From assembly GCA_944325335.1 (NCBI GenBank), contig CALUZR010000028.1, forward strand, positions 1-43,802: a stretch of DNA of 43,802 nt, read 5' to 3'. A program made the position numbers and the translations under genes. Positions 1-8,951 of this stretch are shown piece by piece. Origin of the DNA: an uncultured Parabacteroides sp. GTDB lineage: Bacteria > Bacteroidota > Bacteroidia > Bacteroidales > Tannerellaceae. Numbering within the stretch: the stretch's first letter is position 1; each line of letters begins with the position of its first letter. The notes beneath the pieces are model-generated. The model was not told the DNA's origin and ran no database searches. It was given only the letters and a program-made list of their open reading frames with translations.

Positions 1-1
1 C

Positions 2-61
2 ATTGTGGACGAAAAATTCTTCCTCTACAGGCTTTCTATGATTTATGCCTACCCACATTGA
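2..61 (+). CDS. possible 3' end of a truncated gene
   Basis: An open frame enters from the left edge and stops at TGA 59-61, giving about 19 residues ending in IYAYPH. It is too short to identify, and chance is a real alternative. Nothing else is visible between here and the tRNA-Trp terminator. Confidence 0.2.
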   Translation: MVDEKFFLYRLSMIYAYPH

Positions 62-112
62 TTTTCCGCTGACCCGTCTTTACTTATCCCACGACAACGG
101 AAATCGAGGCAT

Positions 113-145
113 AAAAAAACTGCCAGATGAACAATCACCCGGCAG
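113..145 (-). terminator. terminator of tRNA-Trp
   Basis: Read on the minus strand, a CTGCC/GGCAG stem (141-145 with 120-124, extendable by weaker pairs) is followed by a run of seven T (113-119). It lies about 45 bp past the tRNA 3' end, so it probably ends that transcript. Confidence 0.55.
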
Positions 146-191
146 CCCAACTAAATCAAAAACCTTAAAACTATGAAATAAAATAAAAAGG

Positions 192-264
192 CACGGAACG
201 AGAGGCTCGAACTCCCGACACCTGGTTTTGGAGACCAGTGCTCTACCAACTGAGCTAGTTCCGT
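192..264 (-). tRNA. tRNA-Trp (anticodon CCA)
   Basis: The minus strand folds as a cloverleaf: acceptor stem ACGGAAC pairs with GTTCCGT, the D arm carries AGCTCAGTTGGTAGAGC, the anticodon loop reads CTCCAAA (anticodon CCA), and the T arm has GTTCGAGCC. The discriminator is G. The CCA tail is not encoded. It is divergent from tRNA-His, with its own Bacteroidetes promoter upstream. Confidence 0.95.
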
Positions 265-274
265 ATTGCGAGTG

Positions 275-305
275 CAAAGGTAAGCATATTTTGGAAACTT
301 CCAAG
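275..305 (-). promoter_or_regulatory. promoter of tRNA-Trp
   Basis: On the minus strand TACCTTTG (275-282) fits the Bacteroidetes -7 element TAnnTTTG. CTTG at 302-305 lies 19 bp upstream and is a one-mismatch -33 element. The tRNA starts 11 bp downstream. Confidence 0.6.
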
Positions 306-383
306 CATAATGGGCAAAAAATATACTTGACAAGCCTAAAAATATTTCTTTGCGCAAGAAAACGCGTGTTTTTTCCCAGAATA

Positions 384-414
384 TTTGCAGAATCAAAAAT
401 TATGCTTACCTTTG
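384..414 (+). promoter_or_regulatory. promoter of tRNA-His
   Basis: TTTG (384-387), 19 bp, then TACCTTTG (407-414): a full match to the Bacteroidetes primary sigma factor consensus, about 40 bp before the tRNA. Confidence 0.8.
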
Positions 415-454
415 CACCGTCTTTAGGAAACGAGGTTCCGCGAAGACGGAATAT

Positions 455-529
455 GGTGAATGTAGCTCAGTTGGTTAGAGCATTGGATTGTGGTTCCAAG
501 GGTCGTGGGTTCGAGCCCCATCTTTCACC
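455..529 (+). tRNA. tRNA-His (anticodon GTG)
   Basis: Cloverleaf with the extra 5' G (G-1, position 455) that is diagnostic of tRNA-His, paired with discriminator C529. The acceptor stem is GTGAATG with CTTTCAC (one T-T mismatch). The D arm has AGCTCAGTTGGTTAGAGC, the anticodon loop is TTGTGGT (GTG), and the T arm has GGGTTCGAGCCCC. CCA follows at 530-532, so the tail is encoded, unlike in the divergent tRNA-Trp. Confidence 0.95.
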
Positions 530-540
530 CCATTTCAGGC

Positions 541-587
541 GAGAGGAGATATTCCAAAACGGGATATTTCCTCTTTCTTTTTTCGGG
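541..587 (+). terminator. terminator of tRNA-His
   Basis: The arm AGAGGAGATATTCC pairs with GGATATTTCCTCT across a short A-rich loop, with one bulge and one wobble, followed by a T-rich tail ending in TTTTTT. It separates the tRNA from lysS. Confidence 0.7.
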
Positions 588-646
588 AGAAATCGATTAG
601 ATACGGTTTTTTCGTGGCAAACCGACTTTCATACCGAGATTTTTTA

Positions 647-654
647 TATTTTTG
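647..654 (+). promoter_or_regulatory. -7 element for lysS
   Basis: TATTTTTG matches TAnnTTTG and lies 28 bp before the lysS start. No clear TTTG is seen at the -33 position. Confidence 0.45.
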
Positions 655-682
655 CACTGTATTTATACCAAATAGTAGCGAA

Positions 683-2413
683 ATGAATCTATTAGAACTG
701 AGTGAACAGGAAATCATCAGACGGAATAGCATGGCGCAATTACGCCAGATGGGAATTGAGCCCTATCCCGCCGCAGAGTATGTAACCAACGCGTTTTCGA
801 AAGAGATAAAGGCCTCCTTCCAAGACGACGGCGAGCCGCGCCAAGTAAGCGTGGCCGGACGCATCATGAGCCGCCGCATCATGGGGAAAGCCTCTTTCAT
901 GGAACTGCAGGATTCAGAAGGACGCATCCAAGTCTATATTTCGCGCGACGACATTTGTCCGGGCGAGAACAAAGACCTATATAATATTGTATTCAAGAAG
1001 CTGCTCGACATTGGCGACTTCGTGGGCATCCGGGGATTCGTTTTCCGTACGCAGATGGGCGAAATATCCATCCACGCTGAAGAGATCACCGTGCTGTCCA
1101 AATCGTTGCGCCCGCTGCCGATCGTGAAATACAAAGACGGCGTGGCCTACGACGGATTCAACGACCCGGAACTGCGCTACCGCCAACGCTACGTGGACTT
1201 GGTGGTCAACGAAGGCGTGAAGGACATCTTCCTCAAACGGGCCAAAGTATTGAAAACGATGCGCCGCGTGCTCGACGACGCCGGCTATACGGAAGTGGAA
1301 ACGCCCACGCTCCAATCCATCCCGGGAGGCGCCAGCGCCCGCCCCTTCATCACCCACTTCAACGCACTGGATATAGATATGTATATGCGTATCGCCACGG
1401 AGCTTTACCTGAAACGCTTGATCGTGGGCGGCTTCGAAGGCGTATATGAGATAGGCAAGAACTTCCGGAATGAAGGGATGGACCGCACGCACAACCCGGA
1501 GTTCACCTGCATGGAGCTGTATGTCCAATATAAGGATTACAACTGGATGATGTCGTTCACCGAGAAGTTGCTGGAAGAGATCTGCATGGAGGTGAACGGT
1601 TCGTGCGAAACCGTGGTCGACGGGAAGACCATCAGCTTCAAAGCACCTTTCCGCCGGTTGCCGATCCTCGAGGCCATCCAAGAAAAGACCGGATACGACT
1701 TGACGGGCATGGACGAAGCCCAAATCCGCGAAGTATGCCAGAAGTTGAACATGGAAATCGACGACACCATGGGCAAAGGCAAGCTCATCGACGAAATCTT
1801 CGGCGAATTCTGCGAAGGCACCTTCATCCAGCCGACTTTCATTATCGATTATCCGGTTGAAATGTCGCCACTGACGAAAATGCACCGCAGCAAGCCCGGC
1901 CTGACAGAACGCTTCGAGCTGATGGTCAACGGAAAAGAATTGGCCAACGCCTATTCCGAGCTCAACGACCCGATCGACCAAGAAGCCCGCTTCAAAGAAC
2001 AGATGCGCTTGGCAGACAAAGGGGACGACGAAGCGATGATCATCGACCAGGACTTCATGCGTGCCCTGGAATATGGTATGCCGCCAACGAGCGGAATCGG
2101 AATCGGAATCGACCGGTTGGTGATGCTCATGACGGGGCAAACCACCATCCAAGAGGTGCTGCTCTTCCCGCAAATGCGCCCGGAAAAGAGCGTAAAGAAA
2201 GATTCGGTAGAGAAATACGTGGCCATTGGCGTAGACAAAGATTGGGTGCCTGCTTTGCAAAAAGCCGGCTATGTGACGCTCGACGTCCTGAAAGAGGCCA
2301 ATCCCAACAAAGTGCGCCAAGAGCTATGCGAACTAAACAAGAAATATAAGCTGGAATTGGCCAACCCGACGGCGGAACAAATCGCCGAATGGATCGCCAA
2401 TGCAGCCAAATAA
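683..2413 (+). CDS. lysS: lysyl-tRNA synthetase (class II)
   Basis: Charges tRNA-Lys with lysine in the cytosol. The 576-residue product has an N-terminal OB-fold (about 55-170) and a class II catalytic core. Motif 2 is [14 protein letters not shown] near 270. Motif 3 is GIGIGIDRL near 480, followed by LFPQMRPE. About 75 residues follow motif 3, a C-terminal extension I associate with Bacteroidetes LysS. The frame is open back into tRNA-His, so the start was set at ATG 683: it begins [10 protein letters not shown], matches the family's length and follows a -7 element. It heads an operon with gpsA (12 bp gap) and pgi. Confidence 0.97.
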   Translation: MNLLELSEQEIIRRNSMAQLRQMGIEPYPAAEYVTNAFSKEIKASFQDDGEPRQVSVAGRIMSRRIMGKASFMELQDSEGRIQVYISRDDICPGENKDLYNIVFKKLLDIGDFVGIRGFVFRTQMGEISIHAEEITVLSKSLRPLPIVKYKDGVAYDGFNDPELRYRQRYVDLVVNEGVKDIFLKRAKVLKTMRRVLDDAGYTEVETPTLQSIPGGASARPFITHFNALDIDMYMRIATELYLKRLIVGGFEGVYEIGKNFRNEGMDRTHNPEFTCMELYVQYKDYNWMMSFTEKLLEEICMEVNGSCETVVDGKTISFKAPFRRLPILEAIQEKTGYDLTGMDEAQIREVCQKLNMEIDDTMGKGKLIDEIFGEFCEGTFIQPTFIIDYPVEMSPLTKMHRSKPGLTERFELMVNGKELANAYSELNDPIDQEARFKEQMRLADKGDDEAMIIDQDFMRALEYGMPPTSGIGIGIDRLVMLMTGQTTIQEVLLFPQMRPEKSVKKDSVEKYVAIGVDKDWVPALQKAGYVTLDVLKEANPNKVRQELCELNKKYKLELANPTAEQIAEWIANAAK

Positions 2414-2425
2414 AACGAGATAAGC

Positions 2426-3421
2426 ATGAATTTGCCTGGTAAAATTGCAATCATGGGAGGTGGTAGCTGGGCTACCGCCTTAGCCAAGATTGTACTTTCA
2501 ACTCAAGAATCCATCAACTGGTATATGCGGCGGGACGACCAAATCCAGGCGTTCCTCCAGACAGGACACAATCCCAGTTACTTGTCGGCCGTGGAATTCG
2601 ACTTGGAGCGGATCACGTTTTACTCCGATATCAACCAAGCGATACAGGAATCAGACACGCTGATATTCGCCACGCCCTCGCCTTTCCTGAAGCAGCATCT
2701 GAAAAAGGTGACGACTCCGCTGCACGACAAGTTTATCGTTTCGGCCATCAAAGGCATCGTGCCCGACGAGAACATGCTGATTGCAGATTATTTCGCCGAG
2801 TATTACCACGTGCCCATCGAGCATATCGCCGTCATCGGCGGTCCTTGCCATGCCGAGGAGATTGCCTTGGAGCGCTTGTCGTACATCACGTTGGCCTGTC
2901 CGAACATCGAGTATGTGAAGCAGCTCTCTCCCGTGTTCCGGAATGCCTATTTGCGGAATTATTGCTGCAAGGATGTGACGGGAATCGAGTATGCCTCTGT
3001 GTTGAAAAACGTCTATGCAATCGTAGCAGGCATTTGCCATGGCATGAAATATGGCGATAATTTCCTCGCGGTGTTCATCTGCAACGCCATCGAAGAGATG
3101 CGCAACTTCCTGTATGCCGTCCATGGATTGGACCGGGATATCACGGATTCCGTCTATTTGGGAGACTTGCTGGTGACGGCCTATTCCCGCTTCAGCCGCA
3201 ACCGCACGTTTGGCACAATGATTGGGAAGGGTTATTCCGTCAAAACAGCCCAGCTCGAGATGGAAATGATCGCCGAAGGATACTACGGGACCAAGTGTAT
3301 CCACGAAATCAACGAGAAATATAAAGTCAATATGCCGATATTAGATGCCTTGTACGCGATTCTGTATGAACGGAAATCGCCCACCATCGAAATCCGGCAA
3401 TTAACACAAACATTCAAATAA
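2426..3421 (+). CDS. gpsA: NAD(P)-dependent glycerol-3-phosphate dehydrogenase
   Basis: Reduces dihydroxyacetone phosphate to sn-glycerol-3-phosphate, the backbone for phospholipids. The 331-residue product opens with the Rossmann signature [15 protein letters not shown]. Other family marks are the substrate-loop lysine in [10 protein letters not shown] (about 110), [11 protein letters not shown], the catalytic [10 protein letters not shown] segment (about 190) and the later RNRTFG. It lies 12 bp after lysS and 17 bp before pgi, so the three are probably one transcript. Length and motifs are ordinary. Confidence 0.96.
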   Translation: MNLPGKIAIMGGGSWATALAKIVLSTQESINWYMRRDDQIQAFLQTGHNPSYLSAVEFDLERITFYSDINQAIQESDTLIFATPSPFLKQHLKKVTTPLHDKFIVSAIKGIVPDENMLIADYFAEYYHVPIEHIAVIGGPCHAEEIALERLSYITLACPNIEYVKQLSPVFRNAYLRNYCCKDVTGIEYASVLKNVYAIVAGICHGMKYGDNFLAVFICNAIEEMRNFLYAVHGLDRDITDSVYLGDLLVTAYSRFSRNRTFGTMIGKGYSVKTAQLEMEMIAEGYYGTKCIHEINEKYKVNMPILDALYAILYERKSPTIEIRQLTQTFK

Positions 3422-3438
3422 ACACCGATAGTTGCTTT

Positions 3439-4782
3439 ATGAAAAACATTTGTTTAAACATTGAGAAGGCGTTAGGAACCGTTTCCAAAGAACAAGTTTT
3501 CGCTCGGGAAGCCGAATCCAACGCATGTATGGCGACCTTGCATAATGGCACGGGCGCAGGTAATGACTTTTTAGGCTGGCTGCATCTGCCGTCGTCAATC
3601 ACAGATGCGGAACTGGCGGATATCGAACAGACAGCGGAAACGTTGCGCTCGAAATGCGAAGTGGTAGTCGCTATCGGTATCGGTGGAAGCTACTTAGGCG
3701 CACGGGCCGTCATCGAAGCCATGAGCCATAGTTTCGACTGGTTGACGACCGACCGCAAGAATCCGGTCATGTTCTATGCCGGGCACAATATCGGAGAGGA
3801 TTACTTGTATGAATTGTGCGAAATCTTGAAGGGCAAGCAATTTGGTATTATCAATATCTCTAAATCGGGCACCACGACCGAGCCGGCCATTGCTTTCCGC
3901 ATCTTGAAGAAACAATTGGAAGAAGCCGTGGGCAAAGAGGAGGCGAAACATCGCATCGTGGCAATTACCGATGCGCGCAAAGGCGCCTTGCGTACTTTGG
4001 CCACACAGGAAGGATACAAGACATTCGTCATCCCCGACAACGTGGGCGGCCGTTTTTCGGTTCTGACGCCAGTGGGCTTGTTGCCTATCGCCGTAGCGGG
4101 CGTGAATATCCGCGAGCTCGTGGCCGGCGCCGTTTCGATGGAAAAAGCGACAGACGAAAGCGTGCCATTTGCCGAAAACCCGGCGGCCATCTATGCGGCC
4201 ACGCGGAATGAACTCTACAAGGCAGGCAAGAAGATCGAAATCTTGTGCAACTTCAACCCCAAATTGCACTACATCGCCGAATGGTGGAAGCAGCTTTACG
4301 GCGAAAGCGAAGGCAAAGAGGGCAAAGGAATCTTCCCGGCAGCGGTGGATTTGACAACCGATTTGCACTCGATGGGGCAATGGATCCAGGAAGGCGAGCG
4401 CACGATCTTCGAAACGGTCATCTCGGTAGAAGCGATGGAACACAGCATGATCGTCCCGACCGACGCGGAAAATCTCGACGGACTGAACTTCCTGGCCGGA
4501 AAACATGTGGACGAAGTGAACAAGATGGCCGAGCTGGGCACGCAGTTGGCGCACGTCGACGGCGGCGTTCCGAACCTCAAGATCTCGCTCCCGGCTATCA
4601 CGCCTTACTACATCGGCCAGCTCTTCTACTTCTTCGAGAAGGCTTGCGGCATCAGCGGCTATATGCTCGGCGTGAATCCATTTAACCAACCCGGCGTGGA
4701 AGCGTACAAGAAAAACATGTTCGCGCTCCTCAACAAGCCTGGGTATGAGAAGGAAAGCGAAGCAATTAAAAGCAGATTATAA
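3439..4782 (+). CDS. pgi: glucose-6-phosphate isomerase
   Basis: Interconverts glucose-6-phosphate and fructose-6-phosphate in glycolysis. The 447-residue product is of the short bacterial PGI type. Phosphate-binding motifs [12 protein letters not shown] (about 75) and [11 protein letters not shown] (about 140) are present, as are [14 protein letters not shown] (about 200) and the C-terminal signature [14 protein letters not shown] (about 412). It is last in the lysS-gpsA-pgi group and is followed by a strong intrinsic terminator. Confidence 0.97.
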   Translation: MKNICLNIEKALGTVSKEQVFAREAESNACMATLHNGTGAGNDFLGWLHLPSSITDAELADIEQTAETLRSKCEVVVAIGIGGSYLGARAVIEAMSHSFDWLTTDRKNPVMFYAGHNIGEDYLYELCEILKGKQFGIINISKSGTTTEPAIAFRILKKQLEEAVGKEEAKHRIVAITDARKGALRTLATQEGYKTFVIPDNVGGRFSVLTPVGLLPIAVAGVNIRELVAGAVSMEKATDESVPFAENPAAIYAATRNELYKAGKKIEILCNFNPKLHYIAEWWKQLYGESEGKEGKGIFPAAVDLTTDLHSMGQWIQEGERTIFETVISVEAMEHSMIVPTDAENLDGLNFLAGKHVDEVNKMAELGTQLAHVDGGVPNLKISLPAITPYYIGQLFYFFEKACGISGYMLGVNPFNQPGVEAYKKNMFALLNKPGYEKESEAIKSRL

Positions 4783-4815
4783 TATTAATTGTTTTCAGAT
4801 AGTAAATATTTAGCG

Positions 4816-4850
4816 GAAAAGTGCGCTGCGACGGCGCGCTTTTCTTTTTT
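4816..4850 (+). terminator. terminator of the lysS-gpsA-pgi operon
   Basis: GAAAAG-T-GCGC (4816-4826) pairs with GCGC-G-CTTTTC (4834-4844) around a short loop, then six T (4845-4850). It lies 33 bp after the pgi stop and just before the HAD gene. Confidence 0.85.
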
Positions 4851-4864
4851 AAGTACGATGAATC

Positions 4865-5608
4865 ATGGAAAAAGAAACGATCATTCAAGCCATTCATAAC
4901 TATGCCCGCGAGACGGGACAACGGTTAAACCCGAAGGCGGTCCTGTTCGATATGGACGGTGTGCTCTACGATTCGATGCGCCATCATGCGCGGTCGTGGA
5001 TGGAAATCTCGGCGCGCCATCACCTTTTGGCCGAAGAGAAAGATTTTTACCTTTGGGAAGGACAGACCGGAGCGGGCACCATCAACGCGCTCATGCAGCG
5101 CACGTTCCATCGCGACGCGACTGAGGCGGAGAAACAAGATATCTATGCCGAGAAGGCGGCGCTCTTCACCCGTTATAATGACGGCTCGCCGATGCCGGGT
5201 GCAGCGGATGTCCTCCGCGAAGTGTGCGCGTCCGGATTGCAGCGCGTGATTGTCACCGGGTCGGGGCAGCGGAGCCTCCTCGATAAGCTGGAGCACTCGT
5301 TCCCCGGTTGCTTCTCGACAGATAGAATGGTGATGGCGTTCGATGTAAAAATAGGGAAACCACATCCGGAGCCTTATCTGATGGGATTGCAGAAAGCTGG
5401 CGTGCAGGCGAATGAGGCGATTGTGGTGGAAAATGCGCCGATGGGCGTGCATGCAGGCGTCGCAGCCGGGATTTTCACGATTGCCGTCAACACAGGACCA
5501 CTTGCCGACGCCGACCTGCAAAACGAAGGCGCCCATCTTTTGTTTCCTTCGATGGACGCCTTGGCTCATTCCTTCCCGCTGCTGATGGACGCGGTTCATT
5601 TCACGTAA
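4865..5608 (+). CDS. HAD-superfamily phosphatase / beta-phosphoglucomutase-like hydrolase
   Basis: A cytosolic HAD subfamily IA enzyme acting on a phosphorylated small molecule; the substrate cannot be read from sequence. Motif I is FDMDGVLYDSM (about 28-38) with the nucleophile and acid-base aspartates. A helical cap follows (about 40-110). Motif II is VTGSG (about 135), motif III the lysine in GKPHPEPY (about 165), and motif IV VENAPMGVHAGVAAG (about 187). Because of the terminator upstream it is probably transcribed separately from pgi. Its 3' end overlaps the convergent isomerase gene by 13 bp. Both beta-phosphoglucomutase and sugar-phosphate phosphatase activities are possible. Confidence 0.85.
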   Translation: MEKETIIQAIHNYARETGQRLNPKAVLFDMDGVLYDSMRHHARSWMEISARHHLLAEEKDFYLWEGQTGAGTINALMQRTFHRDATEAEKQDIYAEKAALFTRYNDGSPMPGAADVLREVCASGLQRVIVTGSGQRSLLDKLEHSFPGCFSTDRMVMAFDVKIGKPHPEPYLMGLQKAGVQANEAIVVENAPMGVHAGVAAGIFTIAVNTGPLADADLQNEGAHLLFPSMDALAHSFPLLMDAVHFT

Positions 5609-6513
5609 GCAGCCTTTGCCAGGAACTCATAGCTCTGCTGCACGCTGGCTACTGGGTTTCCATCGGTATAGGCTTCGACTTCGACGAACCAATCCTCGAT
5701 GCCGCTTGCATACATTTGCTGGAAGATCGGCTCGAAGTTCATCTTGCCGCTCGCCCCGATTTCCTTTTCGTCTTTGATGTGCACGGCGCGGATTTGGTCG
5801 GCCTTCTCCTTAAGGAGTTTCACCGGGTCGCCTCCGCCATATTGCGCCCAATAGACATCCAGTTCGAAATGCACGTTCTTCTTGTCCACATTGTTTAAAA
5901 GGAAATCGTAGATCAGCGTGCCTTCCACTTGTTTGAACTCGAAAGCATGGTTGTGGTAGCCGAAGATCAGCCCAGCCTGGGTCGCCTTCTCGCCGACGCG
6001 GCTGTAATAATCACAATACATCTTGAGGTAATCGAGCGTGGTCTTGTCGTCGACCGCCATCCACGGTTGGATGATGAACTTCGCGCCTACTGCGCGGTGC
6101 GCTTCGATCGCGCGATCCCACCAAGCCATGATTTCCGCGTCTTTCTCCTTGTCGTATGCCTGGCCCACGTGAGCGCTCACGCAACGCATGCCGAGGTCTT
6201 CCACCCGTTTGCGAAAGTCCGCTGGTTCCAATCCATAGATTTTCCCATCCTCGTAGTTGGCCATTTCAAGGTTCTTGTATCCCATTTTAGCCACGGTTTC
6301 GAGCACCGGTTGAATGCCCTGCTTAGCGATGTCGTCGCGCAAGGAATAAAGTTGCAATCCGATGTTCTTCGATTGGGAGACAGCCTCTGCCGCCGTTTGG
6401 GAAGCAGCTTGCGTATTCGATTTTCCACCGCAAGAGGCCAATAATTGCGGAGCCAGAAGTCCGCCCGCCACCATCCAAGAGGCGCTTTTCAAGAAATTTC
6501 GTCTGCTTTGCAT
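5596..6513 (-). CDS. exported sugar phosphate isomerase/epimerase-family lipoprotein (xylose isomerase-like TIM barrel)
   Basis: The 305-residue product carries a twin-arginine-like leader, SRRNFLKSASW, followed by a lipobox LLASC, so it is probably exported folded and lipid-anchored. From about residue 45 it is an AP endonuclease 2/xylose isomerase-like TIM barrel: NIGLQLYSLRDDI at the start, then GYHNHAFEF, FELDVYWAQYGG and VHIKDEK, which supply typical metal ligands (E, D, H). Bacteroidetes carry many such exported homologues, often linked to sugar or inositol metabolism; the substrate here is unknown. It is convergent with the HAD gene (13-bp overlap). Confidence 0.85.
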   Translation of the reverse strand: MQSRRNFLKSASWMVAGGLLAPQLLASCGGKSNTQAASQTAAEAVSQSKNIGLQLYSLRDDIAKQGIQPVLETVAKMGYKNLEMANYEDGKIYGLEPADFRKRVEDLGMRCVSAHVGQAYDKEKDAEIMAWWDRAIEAHRAVGAKFIIQPWMAVDDKTTLDYLKMYCDYYSRVGEKATQAGLIFGYHNHAFEFKQVEGTLIYDFLLNNVDKKNVHFELDVYWAQYGGGDPVKLLKEKADQIRAVHIKDEKEIGASGKMNFEPIFQQMYASGIEDWFVEVEAYTDGNPVASVQQSYEFLAKAAYVK

Positions 6514-6674
6514 AGTATTCTATTTTAAAATGTCATTTTGCTTAATTAGCACCGCGAAAATAGGGATATATTTTTGGAAAAGCAACACGAATGGGCTAAT
6601 TTTTTTCTCTTCCGCCATGAATCCATCCCGGATTCTTCCCAAGAAACCTTTCCAATCCCTTCTTTACTGTCATT

Positions 6675-6826
6675 TTTACTAAAGTAAAGTTTAGGAAGGC
6701 TTCTTGAAGTCTATTTTAAAATAAATATATTTCAAGAAGACTTCTTCGACTCTATTTTGAAAGAAATAATACTGTAGAAGCCTTCTTTAAGCACTTTATA
6801 AATAAAATAGAGCTAAAGAAGGGCTT
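6675..6826. repeat. dyad array F: 41-bp tandem repeat with alternating dyads
   Basis: CTTCTT recurs at 6700, 6741 and 6782 and TCTATTTT at 6710 and 6751, so the step is exactly 41 bp. Two dyad types alternate: AAGAAGACTTCTT (centre 6740, with relatives at 6699 and 6781) and TATTTT..AAAATA (6717.5, 6760.5 and about 6800.5). A degenerate unit is centred near 6822, and TTTACTAAAGTAAA (6675-6688) flanks the left end. It fills the divergent gap between the isomerase and yhcC-like genes. The interval 6514-6924 has no gene. Confidence 0.7.
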
Positions 6827-6887
6827 GAAAGGAACGCTGCTTCCATTTTCTATTCATTTCTTTGGAAAGAAAAGAACAGAAAGAGCA

Positions 6888-6919
6888 TTTGCAAAACGCC
6901 TAAAATCCATGTACCTTTG
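6888..6919 (+). promoter_or_regulatory. promoter of the YhcC-type radical SAM gene
   Basis: TTTG (6888-6891), 20 bp, TACCTTTG (6912-6919), a full consensus match. The ATG is only 5 bp past the -7 element, so the mRNA is leaderless or nearly so. Confidence 0.7.
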
Positions 6920-6924
6920 CAGCC

Positions 6925-7857
6925 ATGGAAAAGAAAGCATACAGGGATTTATCCAGTTTCTTGGGGAAACTTTTTGAGGGGAAAGTGCAGAAAATATCAA
7001 TCAACGCCGGATTTTCATGTCCGAACCGCGACGGGACGAAGGGCTGGGGCGGATGCACATATTGCAACAATCAGACGTTCAGTCCGGATTATTGCCAGCG
7101 GGAGAAATCCGTATCGCAACAACTGGCAGAAGGCATCCAGTTCTTCCGCCGCAAATATCCGGAGATGCGCTACTTGGCTTATTTCCAATCTTACACAAAC
7201 ACGTATGGCGACATCGAAGAATTGGTGACGAAATACGAAGAGGCGCTGCGCATGGAGGGCGTCGTCGGCCTGATTGTGGGAACGCGACCCGATTGCATGC
7301 CCGATGCGCTGCTGGATTATTTCGCGGAATTGGCGCAACGGCAGTTCGTGATGGTGGAATATGGCGTGGAGAGCACGCTGGACCGCACATTGCAGCGCAT
7401 CAATCGCGGGCACACGTATGCCGAAGCGGAAGAGGCGATCCGGCGGACGGCGGCGCGGGGCATTTACACCGGAGCGCACCTCATCCTCGGCTTGCCAGGC
7501 GAGACGCGGGAAGAAATCCTGCAACACGCCACACGTATTTCCCGCCTGCCGCTCACGACACTCAAACTCCACCAACTTCAACTGATCCGACACACACGCA
7601 TGGCACGGGAACAGGAACTGGCGCCCAGCGATTTCCATCTCTACGACGTAGATGAATACGTGGATTTGGTGGTGGACTTTGTAGAACGGCTCAATCCAAA
7701 TTTTGTGGTCGAACGATTCGTGTCGCAGTCGCCCAAAGAACTGCTGATCGCGCCCGATTGGGGACTGAAAAACTACGAATTCGTGGCGAAAGTGGACCGA
7801 CGGTTCGCGGAGCGGCAGACGTGGCAAGGGCGGCTATATCAAGAAATGCAGGGATAA
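6925..7857 (+). CDS. TIGR01212-family radical SAM protein (YhcC-like)
   Basis: Predicted cytosolic [4Fe-4S] radical SAM enzyme of the YhcC group, whose reaction is not known to me. The 310-residue product starts with the family's conserved segment KVQKISINAGFSCPNRDG. Cluster ligands come from GFSCPNRDG and GGCTYCNN (residues about 30-50), a spacing unlike the usual CxxxCxxC. Later family marks are SYTNTY, VGTRPDCMPD, VEYGVES, GAHLILGLPGE and LHQLQ. The start directly after a consensus promoter is supported by family alignment at MEKKAYRDL. Its end overlaps the convergent PfkB gene by 19 bp. Confidence 0.9.
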   Translation: MEKKAYRDLSSFLGKLFEGKVQKISINAGFSCPNRDGTKGWGGCTYCNNQTFSPDYCQREKSVSQQLAEGIQFFRRKYPEMRYLAYFQSYTNTYGDIEELVTKYEEALRMEGVVGLIVGTRPDCMPDALLDYFAELAQRQFVMVEYGVESTLDRTLQRINRGHTYAEAEEAIRRTAARGIYTGAHLILGLPGETREEILQHATRISRLPLTTLKLHQLQLIRHTRMAREQELAPSDFHLYDVDEYVDLVVDFVERLNPNFVVERFVSQSPKELLIAPDWGLKNYEFVAKVDRRFAERQTWQGRLYQEMQG

Positions 7858-8738
7858 GCGCATTCGGCGGTCTCCATGCAACGGCGGATATCGTCCACGG
7901 TTCCAGAGAAAGGACCGATGGCCTCGATCTTCAACGTTGACATGGCAGCAGCAAAGCGGCCTGCGTCGTCAATATTCCACCCTTTGGCGCGGCCGTAAAG
8001 ATAGCCCGTCATATAGGTGTCGCCGCAGCCGGTCGCATCGACCACTTCGTGCGGAAGATAAGCCGGGATGATGTGGAAATCCGTCCCGTCATAAATCACA
8101 GAGCCATTGCTACCAAGCGTGAGCAACACCTCCTTGACGCCCCACGCGTGAAGCTGGACGGCGGCGACCATCGGGTCGTTCGTGCCCGTCAAGGCCAGCG
8201 TCTCCGGTTCGTTCGCTTTCAGGAAATAGACATGGCGCAAGAACTCCTCTTTCCGTTCCCAATCAACCGGGAAAACATCTTCGCCTTGCACTTCGCGGAG
8301 ATAGCCTTGCGCGTCGATGGAGATGCGTCCCTTTCCCGATAAATATTTCACCACTTCGAGGGAGAAATCGTCGGCCAGCAGACTGCCCAAGTGGAAAATC
8401 TGCGCCTCAACGTCTTGCAAATATTCCACCGTAAACGGATCCGCCTTTGCCAAGACATGCTGCGTGCGGTTATCTTGGTTCTCTCCGTAAATATTCTCGA
8501 AGTAAACCGATTGGCGGGAAGGCATCACCTTGACTTGAATGCCCTCGCGGCGCATTTCGTCCACCACATGCATATCTTCCTCGCCCAAAGCCGTGACCAG
8601 CATATAATCAATCTCCGGCAAACGGCGGATGGCGTGCGAGAAATAATAAGACGTGCCGCCTGGCTGATGCGCCGTGCGCCGCGGCGTGATAATCTTATCG
8701 TGCGTAATGTGTCCTATACAACAAAGTTGGTGTTTCAT
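7839..8738 (-). CDS. PfkB-family carbohydrate/nucleoside kinase
   Basis: ATP-dependent cytosolic kinase of the ribokinase family (299 residues). The N-terminal IGHITHDKI and GGTSYYFSHA match the family's substrate-binding region. The C-terminal DATGCGDTYMTGYLYG (about 245) is the PfkB signature with the anion hole and catalytic aspartate; the usual GAGD reads GCGD here. The substrate is unassigned (sugar, inositol or nucleoside are all possible). It lies downstream of the PL8 gene on the same strand but is separated from it by a long inverted repeat, so it may be transcribed alone. Confidence 0.85.
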   Translation of the reverse strand: MKHQLCCIGHITHDKIITPRRTAHQPGGTSYYFSHAIRRLPEIDYMLVTALGEEDMHVVDEMRREGIQVKVMPSRQSVYFENIYGENQDNRTQHVLAKADPFTVEYLQDVEAQIFHLGSLLADDFSLEVVKYLSGKGRISIDAQGYLREVQGEDVFPVDWERKEEFLRHVYFLKANEPETLALTGTNDPMVAAVQLHAWGVKEVLLTLGSNGSVIYDGTDFHIIPAYLPHEVVDATGCGDTYMTGYLYGRAKGWNIDDAGRFAAAMSTLKIEAIGPFSGTVDDIRRCMETAECAYPCIS

Positions 8739-8778
8739 ATCTTCTATCTAATTTATTATTGTGTTTGTATGCATTACG

Positions 8779-8903
8779 GCACGCAGATGACGCAGACTAA
8801 AGCGCAGATGACCGCAGATCTTTTTATTAGAAAGGAATCCTATTATTGCGAAGCCAATAAAAATCCGCGTAAATCTGCGCTTTAGTCTGCGTTATCTGCG
8901 TGC
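8779..8903. repeat. long intergenic inverted repeat (41-bp arms)
   Basis: Left arm 8779-8819 and right arm 8863-8903 match as reverse complements at 36 of 41 positions, around a 43-bp loop. Each arm is a degenerate repeat of CGCAGAT-type words. There is no T-run, so it is not a classic intrinsic terminator. It sits between two minus-strand genes, after the PL8 stop and before the kinase start, and could end or process the PL8 mRNA. The design resembles the inverted repeat at 32131-32218. Confidence 0.85.
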
Positions 8904-8951
8904 TATAAATACAGATATTAGCTAAATCGGGCACAAAAGTAGGAAAATCCG

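Noticed and set aside
488..682. N-terminal extension of lysS
   Set aside because: The open frame runs back through tRNA-His, its terminator and the -7 element; ATG 683 fits the family.
977..2320. 447-residue open frame antisense to lysS
   Set aside because: It is a shadow of the GC-rich lysS codons, has no family signature, and lysS is certain.
3694..4689. 331-residue open frame antisense to pgi
   Set aside because: It is antisense to a confirmed enzyme gene and has no recognizable domain.
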